7,536 nucleotides of DNA from a bacterium. Lineage in GTDB: Bacteria > Planctomycetota > UBA11346. The stretch spans positions 1 through 7,536 of the forward strand of contig JAIFKN010000301.1 in the NCBI GenBank assembly GCA_020049615.1, given 5' to 3'. Position numbers and translations under genes: made by a program. This document shows, piece by piece, positions 1 through 6,597 of the stretch (positions are counted from its first letter, which is position 1; every line of letters begins with the position of its first letter). A model generated the notes under the pieces. The model did no database searches. It was not told the DNA's origin and was given only the letters and a program-made list of their open reading frames with translations.

Positions 1-920
1 TGGAACGCGGCGCGTAGCGGAGGCTCGGGGAACAGCTCGGCGATACGGCAGCTCGACTGCACCCGCAGCGGCACGCACCAGTCGTAGAGACGGTCGACCA
101 GGTTGGTGAAGCGCAGGGCCGCCAGCTGATCGTCGAACGGGGCGAGCCCGAGCACGCACACGCCCTGCACGCTGGCGGCGAACCGGCGCAGATTGACCAC
201 CGGCAGGCCGGTGAGCAACACATCGAGTTTGACCGCCTCCAGGCACAGCCAGCCTGCCTCATCGGTTCGTCCGACCTGTGCGCCCCAGCACGGCGGATCG
301 TCGCCGTCGCGCACCTTCAGCCGGCGATGGTCGGCGCCCGGGACATGCACACCCTGGAAGGCGTCGCCGATGCGCGAGAGCTGGGCGCGGAACAGATCGA
401 CCGCCATGCGTCCGTCGCCCAGCTCGCCGACGATGGTGTTCGAGGTGGTGACGAAGCGCGCCCCGCGTTCGGCGAGCAGCCCGAGCAGCAGGTCGGCCAG
501 CCGCGTGTTGGTCGGGTCATCGAGCTCGAACTCGTCGAGGCAGACCAGGTCGGCGGCGAGCAGCGCGGCCGCCTCCTGCGGGCCGCGCATGGTCATCAGG
601 CTCATCGCGTCGGAGAACGAGAGGTAGCGCCGCTCGCCATCGGCCTCGTGGAAGCAGGCCGCCAGCAGGTGGGTCTTGCCGACGCCGAAGGAGCCGTCGA
701 GGTACAGGCCGGGCCTGCCGCGCGGGCCGAAGACGCGGCGCAGCCAGCCGTTGCCGGCCCAGGCGAAGTCGCGCACCTGCGCCACGGCGGTGGCCTGTCC
801 GGCAACCGACGCATCGATGTGGTAGCCGGCGAAGGAGGCCTGGTGGAAGCGCGGCGGCGGCACCAGGTCCGACGGCGCGACCGGGGCCGCCAGCAGGTCG
901 CGCAGCGCGTCTGCGTCCAT
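1..920 (-). CDS. zapE: AFG1/ZapE-family P-loop ATPase (partial, C-terminus off the left edge)
   Basis: About 306 codons are visible, reading leftward from the ATG at 918-920 with no stop before the window edge. Known ZapE/AFG1 proteins are roughly 340-370 residues, so only a short C-terminal piece is missing. Seen directly: a Walker A motif GSFGVGKTH (residues 76-84, K82), a Walker B motif LVCLDEFELDD (D129, E130), and a sensor-1-like TTSNT (158-162). Later there is a GxxxAVDLFRAQLSRI stretch and a GADHRRLKV segment where the family has its DYR motif. The DEFELDD and GSFGVGKTH wording is closer to the actinobacterial branch than to E. coli ZapE. In E. coli, ZapE acts at the division ring on FtsZ; mitochondrial AFG1/LACE1 relatives work in protein quality control. 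Which role applies here cannot be told. The start codon overlaps the stop of the upstream peptidase gene (TGATG), with GGTGA at 928-932 seven bases ahead, so translational coupling is likely. Confidence 0.86.
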   Translation of the reverse strand, partial: MDADALRDLLAAPVAPSDLVPPPRFHQASFAGYHIDASVAGQATAVAQVRDFAWAGNGWLRRVFGPRGRPGLYLDGSFGVGKTHLLAACFHEADGERRYLSFSDAMSLMTMRGPQEAAALLAADLVCLDEFELDDPTNTRLADLLLGLLAERGARFVTTSNTIVGELGDGRMAVDLFRAQLSRIGDAFQGVHVPGADHRRLKVRDGDDPPCWGAQVGRTDEAGWLCLEAVKLDVLLTGLPVVNLRRFAASVQGVCVLGLAPFDDQLAALRFTNLVDRLYDWCVPLRVQSSCRIAELFPEPPLRAAF

Positions 921-3718
921 CAGACCGTCACCGCCTCCCAGCCGAGCGTCTTCGCCCCATCCGGCGAGGTGACGCAGGCCTGGCTGCCCCCGTCGGGCGG
1001 CAGCCAGCGCGCCGCGGCGGCGCGCACGCTGGCGAGGTCGCAGCCGATGATACGGCCGCGGAAGGCGTCGATGGTGGCGGGATCGCGGCCGGTGAGGTCG
1101 CCGAGGAAGCGCCGCCTCGCTTCGCCGGACGGACTGCCCGGGGCGTCGAGACCCTGCAGCACGCCAAGTTGAGCCTCCTTCAGCGCCGCCGCCTCATCGG
1201 GCAGCGCCGCCAGCCAGCGCAGGCCATCGCGCATGTCGCGGTAGGTGTCGGCAAGCCGCGGATCGCGGTAGCTGGTCAGCGAGACGCTGCCGGCGCTGAA
1301 GCCGGCGCCACCGCCATAGGCGCCGCCCTGCTCGCGCAGCTTCGGATGCAGCCAGCGGTTGGTCAGGATGCGGGCGCCGACCGCCAGGGCGGCGGCGTCG
1401 TCGTGGCGAAGCGACGGTGCGGGGAAGGCGAGGGCGCAGTAGTTGACCGAGGTGCCGGTGGTGAACGCGGTCGGCGCCACCGCCGCGCCCGCCGCCAGCG
1501 TCCGGCTGGTGGCATCGCCGGCGGGTCGAGCCGGCCAGTGCGCCGCTGCGATCAGCTCCGGTGCGCCGCCGCGGTCGCCGATCAGCGCCGCATGCGGGGC
1601 CACCGCGACCAGCCGGTCGCGCAGGCAGGCCAGGCGTTCGCCGAGGTCGCCGCAGCCCTGGTCCGACAGGCGCTTCAGCCAGGCCAGGCGGCCGAGGCCG
1701 CCGAGCCGGTGCGACAGGCCGGCGCTGCCAGCGAAGGCGCGGGTGGCGGCCGAGGCGGCGAGGCCGGAGCCGGCGCGGGTGACGCGTTCCTGGCCATGCG
1801 CGACGGCCTGCTCGACCAGCTCCTCCAGACGCGCGGTCTCGTCGAAACGTGTCTGCACGAGCGTCTCCGAGAGCATCGGCAGGAAGCAGCCGGCGCGCTC
1901 GCTCAGGCCCTTGATCTCGACGCACAGCCATGGCCGGACCACGGCCGCATCGTCGGGGTCGGAGCCGGTCTCGATCCAGGCGCGCAGGCCGCCGGTGGTG
2001 GCGTTGAGCAGCCCCGCCTGGGCAGCGTAGTCGCGCGTCCCGCAGCCGAGCCCGCCGAAGGCGCCGGTGAGCAGCGGCAGCAGTTCGAGCTCGTCGTCGA
2101 GCGCCAGCGGCAGGGCGGCTACCAGGTGGGTCAGGCCGTTGGTCGGGGCGCTGAACACGGTCAGCTTGCCGCCGTCCCAGGCGGCGGGGCTGCCGCTGGC
2201 CCAGCGCCGCAGGCGCGGCACGTCGGCGATCGCCAGTTCGGGCAGCACGCCGGCATCGTCGGGCTGGGCCTGGCGCTCTGCCAGGGCGGCGGCGGCCGCG
2301 CGCAGGCGCTGCTCGGCGTCCGGTTCGGCCAATTCGGCGCGGTCGAGCTCGGCGACCCGGGTCTTGCCGCGGGCGTGGAACTCCGCATCGGGCACGGCGG
2401 TGAACGTCGTGTGGTGCGGATTGTCGCGCAGTCGCCGGGCGATCGTGGTCCGCACCCACTCCGGGGTGGCGCGCGAGCGCAGGCGCTCCAGTGCCGGGCC
2501 GGCATCGAGGAACGGCGTGCCATCGACCCCGAGGTTCCACGGCCCGACCAGGCGCAGGCACAGCTCCAGCCCGTAGGGATGGCCGTCGCCGCGCACTTCG
2601 CGCCGGGCCAGCTCGAGCTGATGCAGGGCCGCGTCGATCTCGTCCTGGGCCACGCCGTCGCGGGCCAGCGCGTCGATGGTGCCGCGGATCAACGTTTCGA
2701 TCTGCGCCTCGATGCCAAGCTCATGCCCGTCGATGGCGGCGGTGAACAGTCCGGTGCGGGTCCAGCCGGCGTAGCCCGAGGCGCCGGTGCCACGGCCGAG
2801 GCCGCTGCTTTCCAGGGCGCGGCGCAGCGGCGCGCCGGCGTGGCCGAGCAGCAGCCGCTCGAGCAGGTCGCAGTCGAGCGCCTCGTCGATGCAGGAGGCG
2901 TCGCCGAAGGCCCAGGTGATGCCGCTCTCGGTGACGTCGACCGCCTGCTGGCCCGGCGCGATCGGCACGCTGACGCGCAGCCGTCCAGGTGCGGCCAGCG
3001 GCGGCTGCGCGGCAGGCGGCGGCAGGGCGCTGCCGGGATCGCCCAGGTACGGCGCGAGGGCGGCATCGAGGCTCGCCAGCGGCACATCGCCGTAGGTCAC
3101 CAGCACGGCGTTGGCCGGGCGGTAGCAGCGGCGGTGGAAGGCGACCAGGTCGGCGTGGGTCAGGCGCGGGATCTCGACCGGCTCGCCGCCGCTCTCGTGG
3201 CGGTAGATGGTGTCGGGCAGCAGGCTGCGCGAGATGGCGTTGTGCAGCTGCGCATCGGTGCTGCCCAGCGCGCCCTGCATCTCGTTGAACACCACGCCCT
3301 GGCGCTGCCACGTGCCATCCTTGGCCGGGGCGAGGCGGTGCCCCTCCTGGTGGAAGTCGCGCTCGTCCAGGCGCGGCGCGAACACCGCGTCGAGGTAGAC
3401 CGCGAGCAGGTTGTCCCAGTCCTTGGCCACCTGGGTGGCGAACGGATACGCCGTCAGGTCGGGGTAGGTCATCGCGTTCATGAACGTCGCCAGCGAACGG
3501 CGCAGCATCATGAAGAACGGGTCGCGCACCGGGTAGCGCCGCGAGCCGCACAGCGTGGTGTGCTCGAGGATGTGCGGCAGGCCGGTGGAATCGCCCGGTG
3601 GCGTGCGGAAGGCGATGCAGAACGCGCGATGCTCGTCGGCGCAGGCGAGATGCAGATGGGTGAGGCCGGAGGGCAGGCGGCGCTCGATCAGGTCGACGCC
3701 GAGGGATGGGATGTGCAT
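920..3718 (-). CDS. M16C zinc metallopeptidase, presequence protease (PreP)-like
   Basis: A 932-residue protein of the pitrilysin/insulinase clan, which degrades short unfolded peptides inside a closed two-half chamber. Seen directly: the inverted zinc motif HILEH (H49, E52, H53) and a third-ligand candidate E146 in VVFNEMQGAL. The E52-E146 spacing of 94 residues matches PreP (about 97) rather than pitrilysin (about 78). The N-terminus has the usual LPHILEHTTLCGSRRYPVRDPF pattern, followed by NAMTYPDLTAYP. The second half carries the substrate-binding pair R795 and Y801 in LREQGGAYGGG. The length is close to the roughly 970 residues of PreP, and the middle part probably contains the M16C-associated domain. 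No signal peptide is seen, so it is likely cytosolic. The ATG at 3718 has no strong ribosome binding site; upstream GGGGCAAT copies are the only G-rich sequence, and no alternative in-frame start fits. It is followed directly, with a one-base overlap, by the ZapE-type ATPase gene. Confidence 0.93.
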   Translation of the reverse strand: MHIPSLGVDLIERRLPSGLTHLHLACADEHRAFCIAFRTPPGDSTGLPHILEHTTLCGSRRYPVRDPFFMMLRRSLATFMNAMTYPDLTAYPFATQVAKDWDNLLAVYLDAVFAPRLDERDFHQEGHRLAPAKDGTWQRQGVVFNEMQGALGSTDAQLHNAISRSLLPDTIYRHESGGEPVEIPRLTHADLVAFHRRCYRPANAVLVTYGDVPLASLDAALAPYLGDPGSALPPPAAQPPLAAPGRLRVSVPIAPGQQAVDVTESGITWAFGDASCIDEALDCDLLERLLLGHAGAPLRRALESSGLGRGTGASGYAGWTRTGLFTAAIDGHELGIEAQIETLIRGTIDALARDGVAQDEIDAALHQLELARREVRGDGHPYGLELCLRLVGPWNLGVDGTPFLDAGPALERLRSRATPEWVRTTIARRLRDNPHHTTFTAVPDAEFHARGKTRVAELDRAELAEPDAEQRLRAAAAALAERQAQPDDAGVLPELAIADVPRLRRWASGSPAAWDGGKLTVFSAPTNGLTHLVAALPLALDDELELLPLLTGAFGGLGCGTRDYAAQAGLLNATTGGLRAWIETGSDPDDAAVVRPWLCVEIKGLSERAGCFLPMLSETLVQTRFDETARLEELVEQAVAHGQERVTRAGSGLAASAATRAFAGSAGLSHRLGGLGRLAWLKRLSDQGCGDLGERLACLRDRLVAVAPHAALIGDRGGAPELIAAAHWPARPAGDATSRTLAAGAAVAPTAFTTGTSVNYCALAFPAPSLRHDDAAALAVGARILTNRWLHPKLREQGGAYGGGAGFSAGSVSLTSYRDPRLADTYRDMRDGLRWLAALPDEAAALKEAQLGVLQGLDAPGSPSGEARRRFLGDLTGRDPATIDAFRGRIIGCDLASVRAAAARWLPPDGGSQACVTSPDGAKTLGWEAVTV

Positions 3719-3740
3719 TGCCGCTTCATTGCCCCATGCC

Positions 3741-3779
3741 CCATTGCCCCAGGGGTTAGGGGTTAGGGGTTAGGGTCGT
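3741..3779 (+). repeat. left arm: three GGGGTTA heptamers plus GGG
   Basis: Three perfect GGGGTTA units (3752-3772) are followed by GGG, giving four G-runs separated by TTA loops on the plus strand. This is a textbook pattern for an intramolecular G-quadruplex, and the loop matches that of vertebrate telomeric repeats. To its left, overlapping the arm, ATTGCCCC (3728-3735), ATGCCCC (3736-3742) and ATTGCCCC (3743-3750) form a small imperfect tandem repeat that runs almost up to the peptidase start codon. Confidence 0.88.
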
Positions 3780-3860
3780 GTGGATGGGATCGGGTGCGGG
3801 GCTGACGAGGTCCGGATTGCATGCTGGCTGCGGCATCGACCTCGGCAACGGCCTGTGTCT

Positions 3861-3900
3861 ACGACCCTAACCCCTGACCCCTGACCCCTTGGGGCAATGG
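3861..3900 (-). repeat. right arm: heptamers GGGGTCA, GGGGTCA, GGGGTTA on the minus strand
   Basis: Read on the minus strand this arm has CCATTGCCCCAA, two GGGGTCA units, one GGGGTTA and GGGTCGT. It differs from the left arm by two transitions and one extra A. It begins one base after the phosphatase stop codon, so a leftward transcript would carry the G-rich arm straight after the coding sequence and the C-rich complementary arm just before the peptidase start. Confidence 0.87.
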
Positions 3901-3901
3901 T

Positions 3902-4819
3902 TCACCCGATGCCGACCGCGACCACCATCGCGTCATCGTCAAGCTTCGCCGAGCCCTGGAAGTGCCGGGCGGCGTCGAGGACGCGGTTGACCACCGCGGC
4001 GGGGCCGGCTGGCGCGTGCTGGGCAATGACCTCGACCATGCGCTCGACGCCCATCTCCTCGCCCAGGCGGTCCTTGGCCTCGAGGATGCCGTCGGTCGCC
4101 TGCACCAGCAGGTCGCCCGGGTGCAGGCTGCGGCGCACCTCCTCGGAGCCGGTGGCGAAGGCGGCGCCATCGCGGATGCCCAGGGCGATGCCCTTGGGCG
4201 CCAGCACCTCGCGCGTCCCGGTGGCGGCGTTGACCAGGATGAGCGGTGGATGTCCGGCGCGGGCCAGGCGCATCTCGCCCTTGGCGGGGTCGATGGTCAG
4301 ATAGGTGCAGCTGACGAACTTGCCTGCCATGGCGCCGAATAGCCAGCGATTGGCTTCGATCAGCACGCGGCCTGGCGACGAACCGGTGGAGGCGAGCAGG
4401 CGGATCGTCTGCTTGGCCATCGCCATGACCATGCCGGCGGCGATGCCGTGGCCGCTGACGTCGCCCTGGACCACGCCGAGACGGCCATCGGGGAACTGGA
4501 AGAAGTCGTAGAAGTCGCCACTGACCTCATGCTGGGGCTCGAAGCGTGCGGCGCAGGCCAGGCCAGGCAGGCGCGGGATGTCGGGCAGCAGGCGGAACTG
4601 GATGTGGCGGGCGGCCTCGAGTTCCTCCTCTTCGGGGTCCTTGGGTTTGACTCCGGGCCTGGCCCAGCCGCTGCTCTTGCCCAGCGCCTTCTCCGGTTCG
4701 GCATCATCCATCCAGCCGAGACCGCCGGGGCCGCCGCTGGGCGCCGACTTCCCGCCCAGCACCTCGCGTACGAGGGCCTGCACATCGGCGGGCGGGGTCT
4801 GACGCGGATCTGTGGCCAC
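3902..4819 (-). CDS. SpoIIE/RsbU-type PP2C serine/threonine phosphatase
   Basis: With a GTG start at 4819 the product has 305 residues. It is a phosphatase of the SpoIIE branch of PP2C, which usually dephosphorylates anti-sigma-factor antagonists (STAS proteins) in partner-switching control. Seen directly: the AARHIQFRLLP linker motif (69-79) common to RsbU-like proteins, then SGDFYDFF (100-107), GDVSGHGIAAG (119-129), AGHPPLI (188-194), QATDGILEA (240-248) and LDDDAMVVA (293-301). Likely metal ligands are D102, D120, D243 and one of D294-D296, so the enzyme looks active. The first 60 residues are Gly/Pro-rich and carry no recognisable PAS, GAF, HAMP or receiver domain, so how it senses a signal is unclear. 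An ATG at 4930 would give 342 residues but would overlap the divergent comM start and has no ribosome binding site, so the GTG is preferred. No STAS or anti-sigma gene is visible nearby. It lies upstream of the peptidase gene, separated by the inverted-repeat element. Confidence 0.9.
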   Translation of the reverse strand: MATDPRQTPPADVQALVREVLGGKSAPSGGPGGLGWMDDAEPEKALGKSSGWARPGVKPKDPEEEELEAARHIQFRLLPDIPRLPGLACAARFEPQHEVSGDFYDFFQFPDGRLGVVQGDVSGHGIAAGMVMAMAKQTIRLLASTGSSPGRVLIEANRWLFGAMAGKFVSCTYLTIDPAKGEMRLARAGHPPLILVNAATGTREVLAPKGIALGIRDGAAFATGSEEVRRSLHPGDLLVQATDGILEAKDRLGEEMGVERMVEVIAQHAPAGPAAVVNRVLDAARHFQGSAKLDDDAMVVAVGIG

Positions 4820-4829
4820 GGGCGCATTG

Positions 4830-4837
4830 TCACCTCC
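4830..4837 (-). promoter_or_regulatory. strong Shine-Dalgarno GGAGGTGA, ambiguous target start
   Basis: On the minus strand GGAGG ends 5 bases before an ATG (4825-4827), but that ATG is out of frame with the phosphatase. It ends 13 bases before the in-frame GTG at 4819. The motif supports translation starting in this area rather than at the ATG at 4930. Confidence 0.55.
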
Positions 4838-4884
4838 GCCCTCGACGGTGCAACGCTGCCGGTCTTGCGATCCGTCTCCTCGCC

Positions 4885-4889
4885 GGGAG
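4885..4889 (+). promoter_or_regulatory. ribosome binding site of comM (GGGAG)
   Basis: GGGAG lies 9 bases before the ATG at 4899. It supports that start over the upstream in-frame ATG at 4812, which would add 29 residues that do not resemble the family. Confidence 0.65.
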
Positions 4890-4898
4890 TCTGCGACG

Positions 4899-6416
4899 AT
4901 GCGTCTCGTCCGCGTCCACGCCGCCGGCATCGAGGGGGTCGACGGCTACCTCGTCACGGTGGAGATCGCCCGCACCACGCCCAAGAGCGGCGAGGGCCGC
5001 GTGACCATGGTCGGCCTGCCCGACGCTGCGGTGCGTGAGAGCATCGATCGCGTGACCACCGCGATCTTCGCCAGCGGTCTGCACCACCGCCCTGGCGACT
5101 TCCTGACGGTCAACCTCGCCCCGGCCGACCGGCGCAAGGAGGGGCCGGCCTTCGACCTCGCCTGCGCCATCGGCTTTCTCGCCACGATCGGCGACAACGG
5201 CCTGGGCGAGCCGCCGGCCAAGGCGCTGTTCCTCGCCGAACTGGCGCTCGACGGCAGCCTGCGTCCGGTGCGCGGCGTGGTCGCCGCCGCCGCCGCCGCG
5301 CGCGCTGCCGGCTTCGACACCGCCGTGGTCGCGCCGGCCAACGCCCACGAGGCGGCGGCGGTCGGCGGCCTGCGCGTGATCGCCCCGCCGACCCTGCGCG
5401 CGTGCTGCGACTGGCTGCGCGGCGGCGAGGCGCCGGCGCTGCCACCCGCCCCGGTGGTCGAGGCCGGCGACGAACCATGCCTGTCCGATGTGCGCGGCCA
5501 GGCCCAGGCCAAGCGCGCGCTGCTGATCAGCGCTGCGGGCGGGCACAACCTGCTGATGCTGGGACCGCCTGGCTCAGGCAAGACCATGCTGGCGCGGCGT
5601 CTCGCCGGCATCCTGCCGGCGCTGACCGCGGAGGAGGCGCTGGAGGTCACCCGCGTCCACTCCATCGCCGGCCTGCTGCCGCTGGGCTGCGGCCTGGTGG
5701 CGCGGCGGCCGTTCAGGTCACCGCACCACGGCGTCAGCGGTCCCGGCCTGGTCGGTGGCGGCAGTCCGCCGCGTCCCGGCGAGGTCAGTCTGGCCCATTT
5801 CGGCATCCTGTTCCTGGACGAACTGCCCGAGTATCCGCGCACCGCGCTGGAATCGCTGCGCCAGCCTCTGGAAGACGGCTTCCTCACCATCGTGCGTGCC
5901 GGTGGCCGACTGCGCTTCCCCGCCCGCTGCTGCCTGGTCGCGGCGATGAACCCCTGCCCGTGCGGCTTTCTCGGCCATCCGACGCGGCGCTGCACCTGCG
6001 GCTCCGACGAGATCCACCGCTACCGGGCGAAGATCAGCGGACCGCTGCTCGACCGTATATCGATTCACCTTGAAGTCCCTGCGCAAAAGCCAGAAGTCAT
6101 TCAGGCAGAACATGTTGGAGAAACTAGCATGGTCGTGCGAGCGCGGGTTTGTGAGGCCCGATCGAGGATGTTGGTTCGCCAAGGTCGCGCGAACGAATGG
6201 CTGGATGCGCGTGGTATCCGTCAGCACGTACATGCTTCGCCGGAGGCGATGCGCTTGCTCTCGCAGGCGATGGACGAGTTGGGTCTGAGCGCGCGTGCGC
6301 ATGACCGCATTTTGAAGGTGGCGCGGACAATCGCAGATCTTGATGGTCGCGATGGCGTGGGCCTCGACGACATCAGCGAAGCGATCGGCTACCGGGTCCT
6401 GGACCGGCCGGCGTAA
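4899..6416 (+). CDS. comM: ComM/YifB-family AAA+ ATPase (Mg-chelatase-like branch-migration helicase)
   Basis: A 505-residue protein of the usual family length. ComM is a hexameric helicase that promotes branch migration when imported single-stranded DNA is integrated during natural transformation. Seen directly: the N-terminal ChlI-like domain with VGLPDAAVRESIDRV and VNLAPADRRKEGPAFDL, then Walker A GPPGSGKT (222-229, K228) and Walker B ILFLDE (D307, E308). A cysteine cluster CPCGFLGHPTRRCTC follows (353-367), then ISGPLLDRISIHLEVP and a C-terminal Mg_chelatase_C region with GLSARAHDRILKVARTIADLDG. The start at 4899 fits the family N-terminus (RLVRVHAAGIEGVDGYLV). From about residue 386 (nucleotide ~6055) the GC content drops from roughly 70% to about 59%, and A/T-ending codons become common, although the reading frame and family homology continue unbroken. 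This suggests a recombinant 3' quarter. Many non-competent bacteria also carry this gene, so competence is not proven. Confidence 0.95.
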   Translation: MRLVRVHAAGIEGVDGYLVTVEIARTTPKSGEGRVTMVGLPDAAVRESIDRVTTAIFASGLHHRPGDFLTVNLAPADRRKEGPAFDLACAIGFLATIGDNGLGEPPAKALFLAELALDGSLRPVRGVVAAAAAARAAGFDTAVVAPANAHEAAAVGGLRVIAPPTLRACCDWLRGGEAPALPPAPVVEAGDEPCLSDVRGQAQAKRALLISAAGGHNLLMLGPPGSGKTMLARRLAGILPALTAEEALEVTRVHSIAGLLPLGCGLVARRPFRSPHHGVSGPGLVGGGSPPRPGEVSLAHFGILFLDELPEYPRTALESLRQPLEDGFLTIVRAGGRLRFPARCCLVAAMNPCPCGFLGHPTRRCTCGSDEIHRYRAKISGPLLDRISIHLEVPAQKPEVIQAEHVGETSMVVRARVCEARSRMLVRQGRANEWLDARGIRQHVHASPEAMRLLSQAMDELGLSARAHDRILKVARTIADLDGRDGVGLDDISEAIGYRVLDRPA

Positions 6417-6485
6417 GCTAACGCGAAACAAACACCGGACGGTCGGACCCTAACACCCGTCGTTCGTGATCAGCCCACACTCAGC

Positions 6486-6509
6486 GCCTCGCCGTTGGCG
6501 TGAGGAGGC
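6486..6509 (+). promoter_or_regulatory. possible small hairpin covering the kdpF ribosome binding site
   Basis: GCCTC (6486-6490) can pair with GAGGC (6505-6509), and GCC (6491-6493) with GGC (6497-6499), leaving a 3-base loop and a 5-base bulge. The right side includes most of the AGGAGG Shine-Dalgarno sequence. The hairpin is short and could be chance in GC-rich DNA. Confidence 0.3.
6503..6508 (+). promoter_or_regulatory. ribosome binding site of kdpF (AGGAGG)
   Basis: A consensus AGGAGG sits 5 bases before the ATG at 6514. It is the main reason for accepting the tiny kdpF reading frame as a real gene. Confidence 0.8.
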
Positions 6510-6513
6510 TGTC

Positions 6514-6597
6514 ATGGGGGTGCTTGCCCTGATTCTCTGCATCGTAGCCGCCGCGTATCTCGCGGTCGCCATCGCCAAGCCGGAGTGGTTCTCATGA
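6514..6597 (+). CDS. kdpF: KdpF, small membrane subunit of the K+-transporting ATPase
   Basis: A 27-residue peptide. KdpF is a single-span hydrophobic peptide that stabilises the KdpFABC potassium pump in the inner membrane. Seen directly: a hydrophobic helix from about residue 2 to 21 (GVLALILCIVAAAYLAVAIA) followed by the KPEWF tail, the position of the family's common RPE(R/K)F ending. It is preceded by a consensus ribosome binding site and overlaps the kdpA start by four bases (ATGA at 6594-6597), the usual kdpFA arrangement. It looks intact. Confidence 0.87.
   Translation: MGVLALILCIVAAAYLAVAIAKPEWFS

Larger units (their letters stand above)
3741..3900. repeat. 160 bp inverted-repeat element with telomere-like heptamer arms
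   Basis: This element fills nearly the whole gap between the phosphatase stop (3902-3904) and the peptidase start (3718). The left arm (3741-3779) and the reverse complement of the right arm (3861-3900) agree at 37 of 40 aligned positions: two T/C differences and one single-base gap. Each arm has CCATTGCCCC, then three heptamers (GGGGTTA or GGGGTCA), then GGGTCGT. The 81 bp spacer holds a smaller nested inverted repeat, GAGGTC (3807-3812) with GACCTC (3838-3843), and inside it ATGC (3821-3824) with GCAT (3833-3836). The whole could fold as one long interrupted hairpin. It may be a REP- or MITE-like mobile repeat, or may act as a terminator/attenuator between the two genes. There is no T-tract typical of a simple intrinsic terminator. 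Its function is unknown. Confidence 0.85.
4820..4898. promoter_or_regulatory. divergent intergenic region between the phosphatase gene and comM
   Basis: These 79 bp must hold the promoters for both directions if the chosen starts are right. I see no convincing -35/-10 pair in either direction and no clear operator palindrome. Confidence 0.4.
6417..6513 (+). promoter_or_regulatory. comM-kdpF intergenic region (kdp leader)
   Basis: These 97 bp are where a kdp promoter would be expected. I see no clear sigma-70 box, no U-tract terminator after comM, and no recognised KdpE site. It contains GACCCTAAC (6446-6454), identical to nine bases of the right heptamer arm (3863-3871). Confidence 0.4.

Noticed and set aside
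1169..3766. An 865-codon open frame on the plus strand, antisense to the M16 peptidase, plus other long overlapping frames
   Set aside because: High GC at third codon positions removes stops from the complementary frame. The translation is repetitive and rich in Ala, Gly, Arg and Gln, with no family motif, whereas the opposite frame has a complete peptidase with catalytic residues.
3761..3875. An integron attC site (GTTAGGG paired with CCCTAAC)
   Set aside because: The cores do not fit GTTRRRY/RYYYAAC exactly, the pairing extends through heptamers not typical of attC, and no integron integrase or cassette genes are nearby.
3741..3900. A real telomere or linear replicon end
   Set aside because: The heptamers are telomere-like, but there are only three per arm, they face each other, and normal genes continue on both sides.
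3741..3900. A CRISPR array
   Set aside because: The repeats are 7 bp tandem units without spacers of regular length, arranged as an inverted pair.
3741..3900. A classical rho-independent terminator
   Set aside because: The stem is far longer than usual, the loop is 81 bp, and no T-tract follows in the direction of the genes; a terminator effect remains possible but is not shown.
4820..4930. The phosphatase starting at the ATG at 4930
   Set aside because: It would overlap the divergent comM start, has no ribosome binding site, and adds Arg-rich residues that resemble a shadow of the intergenic region.
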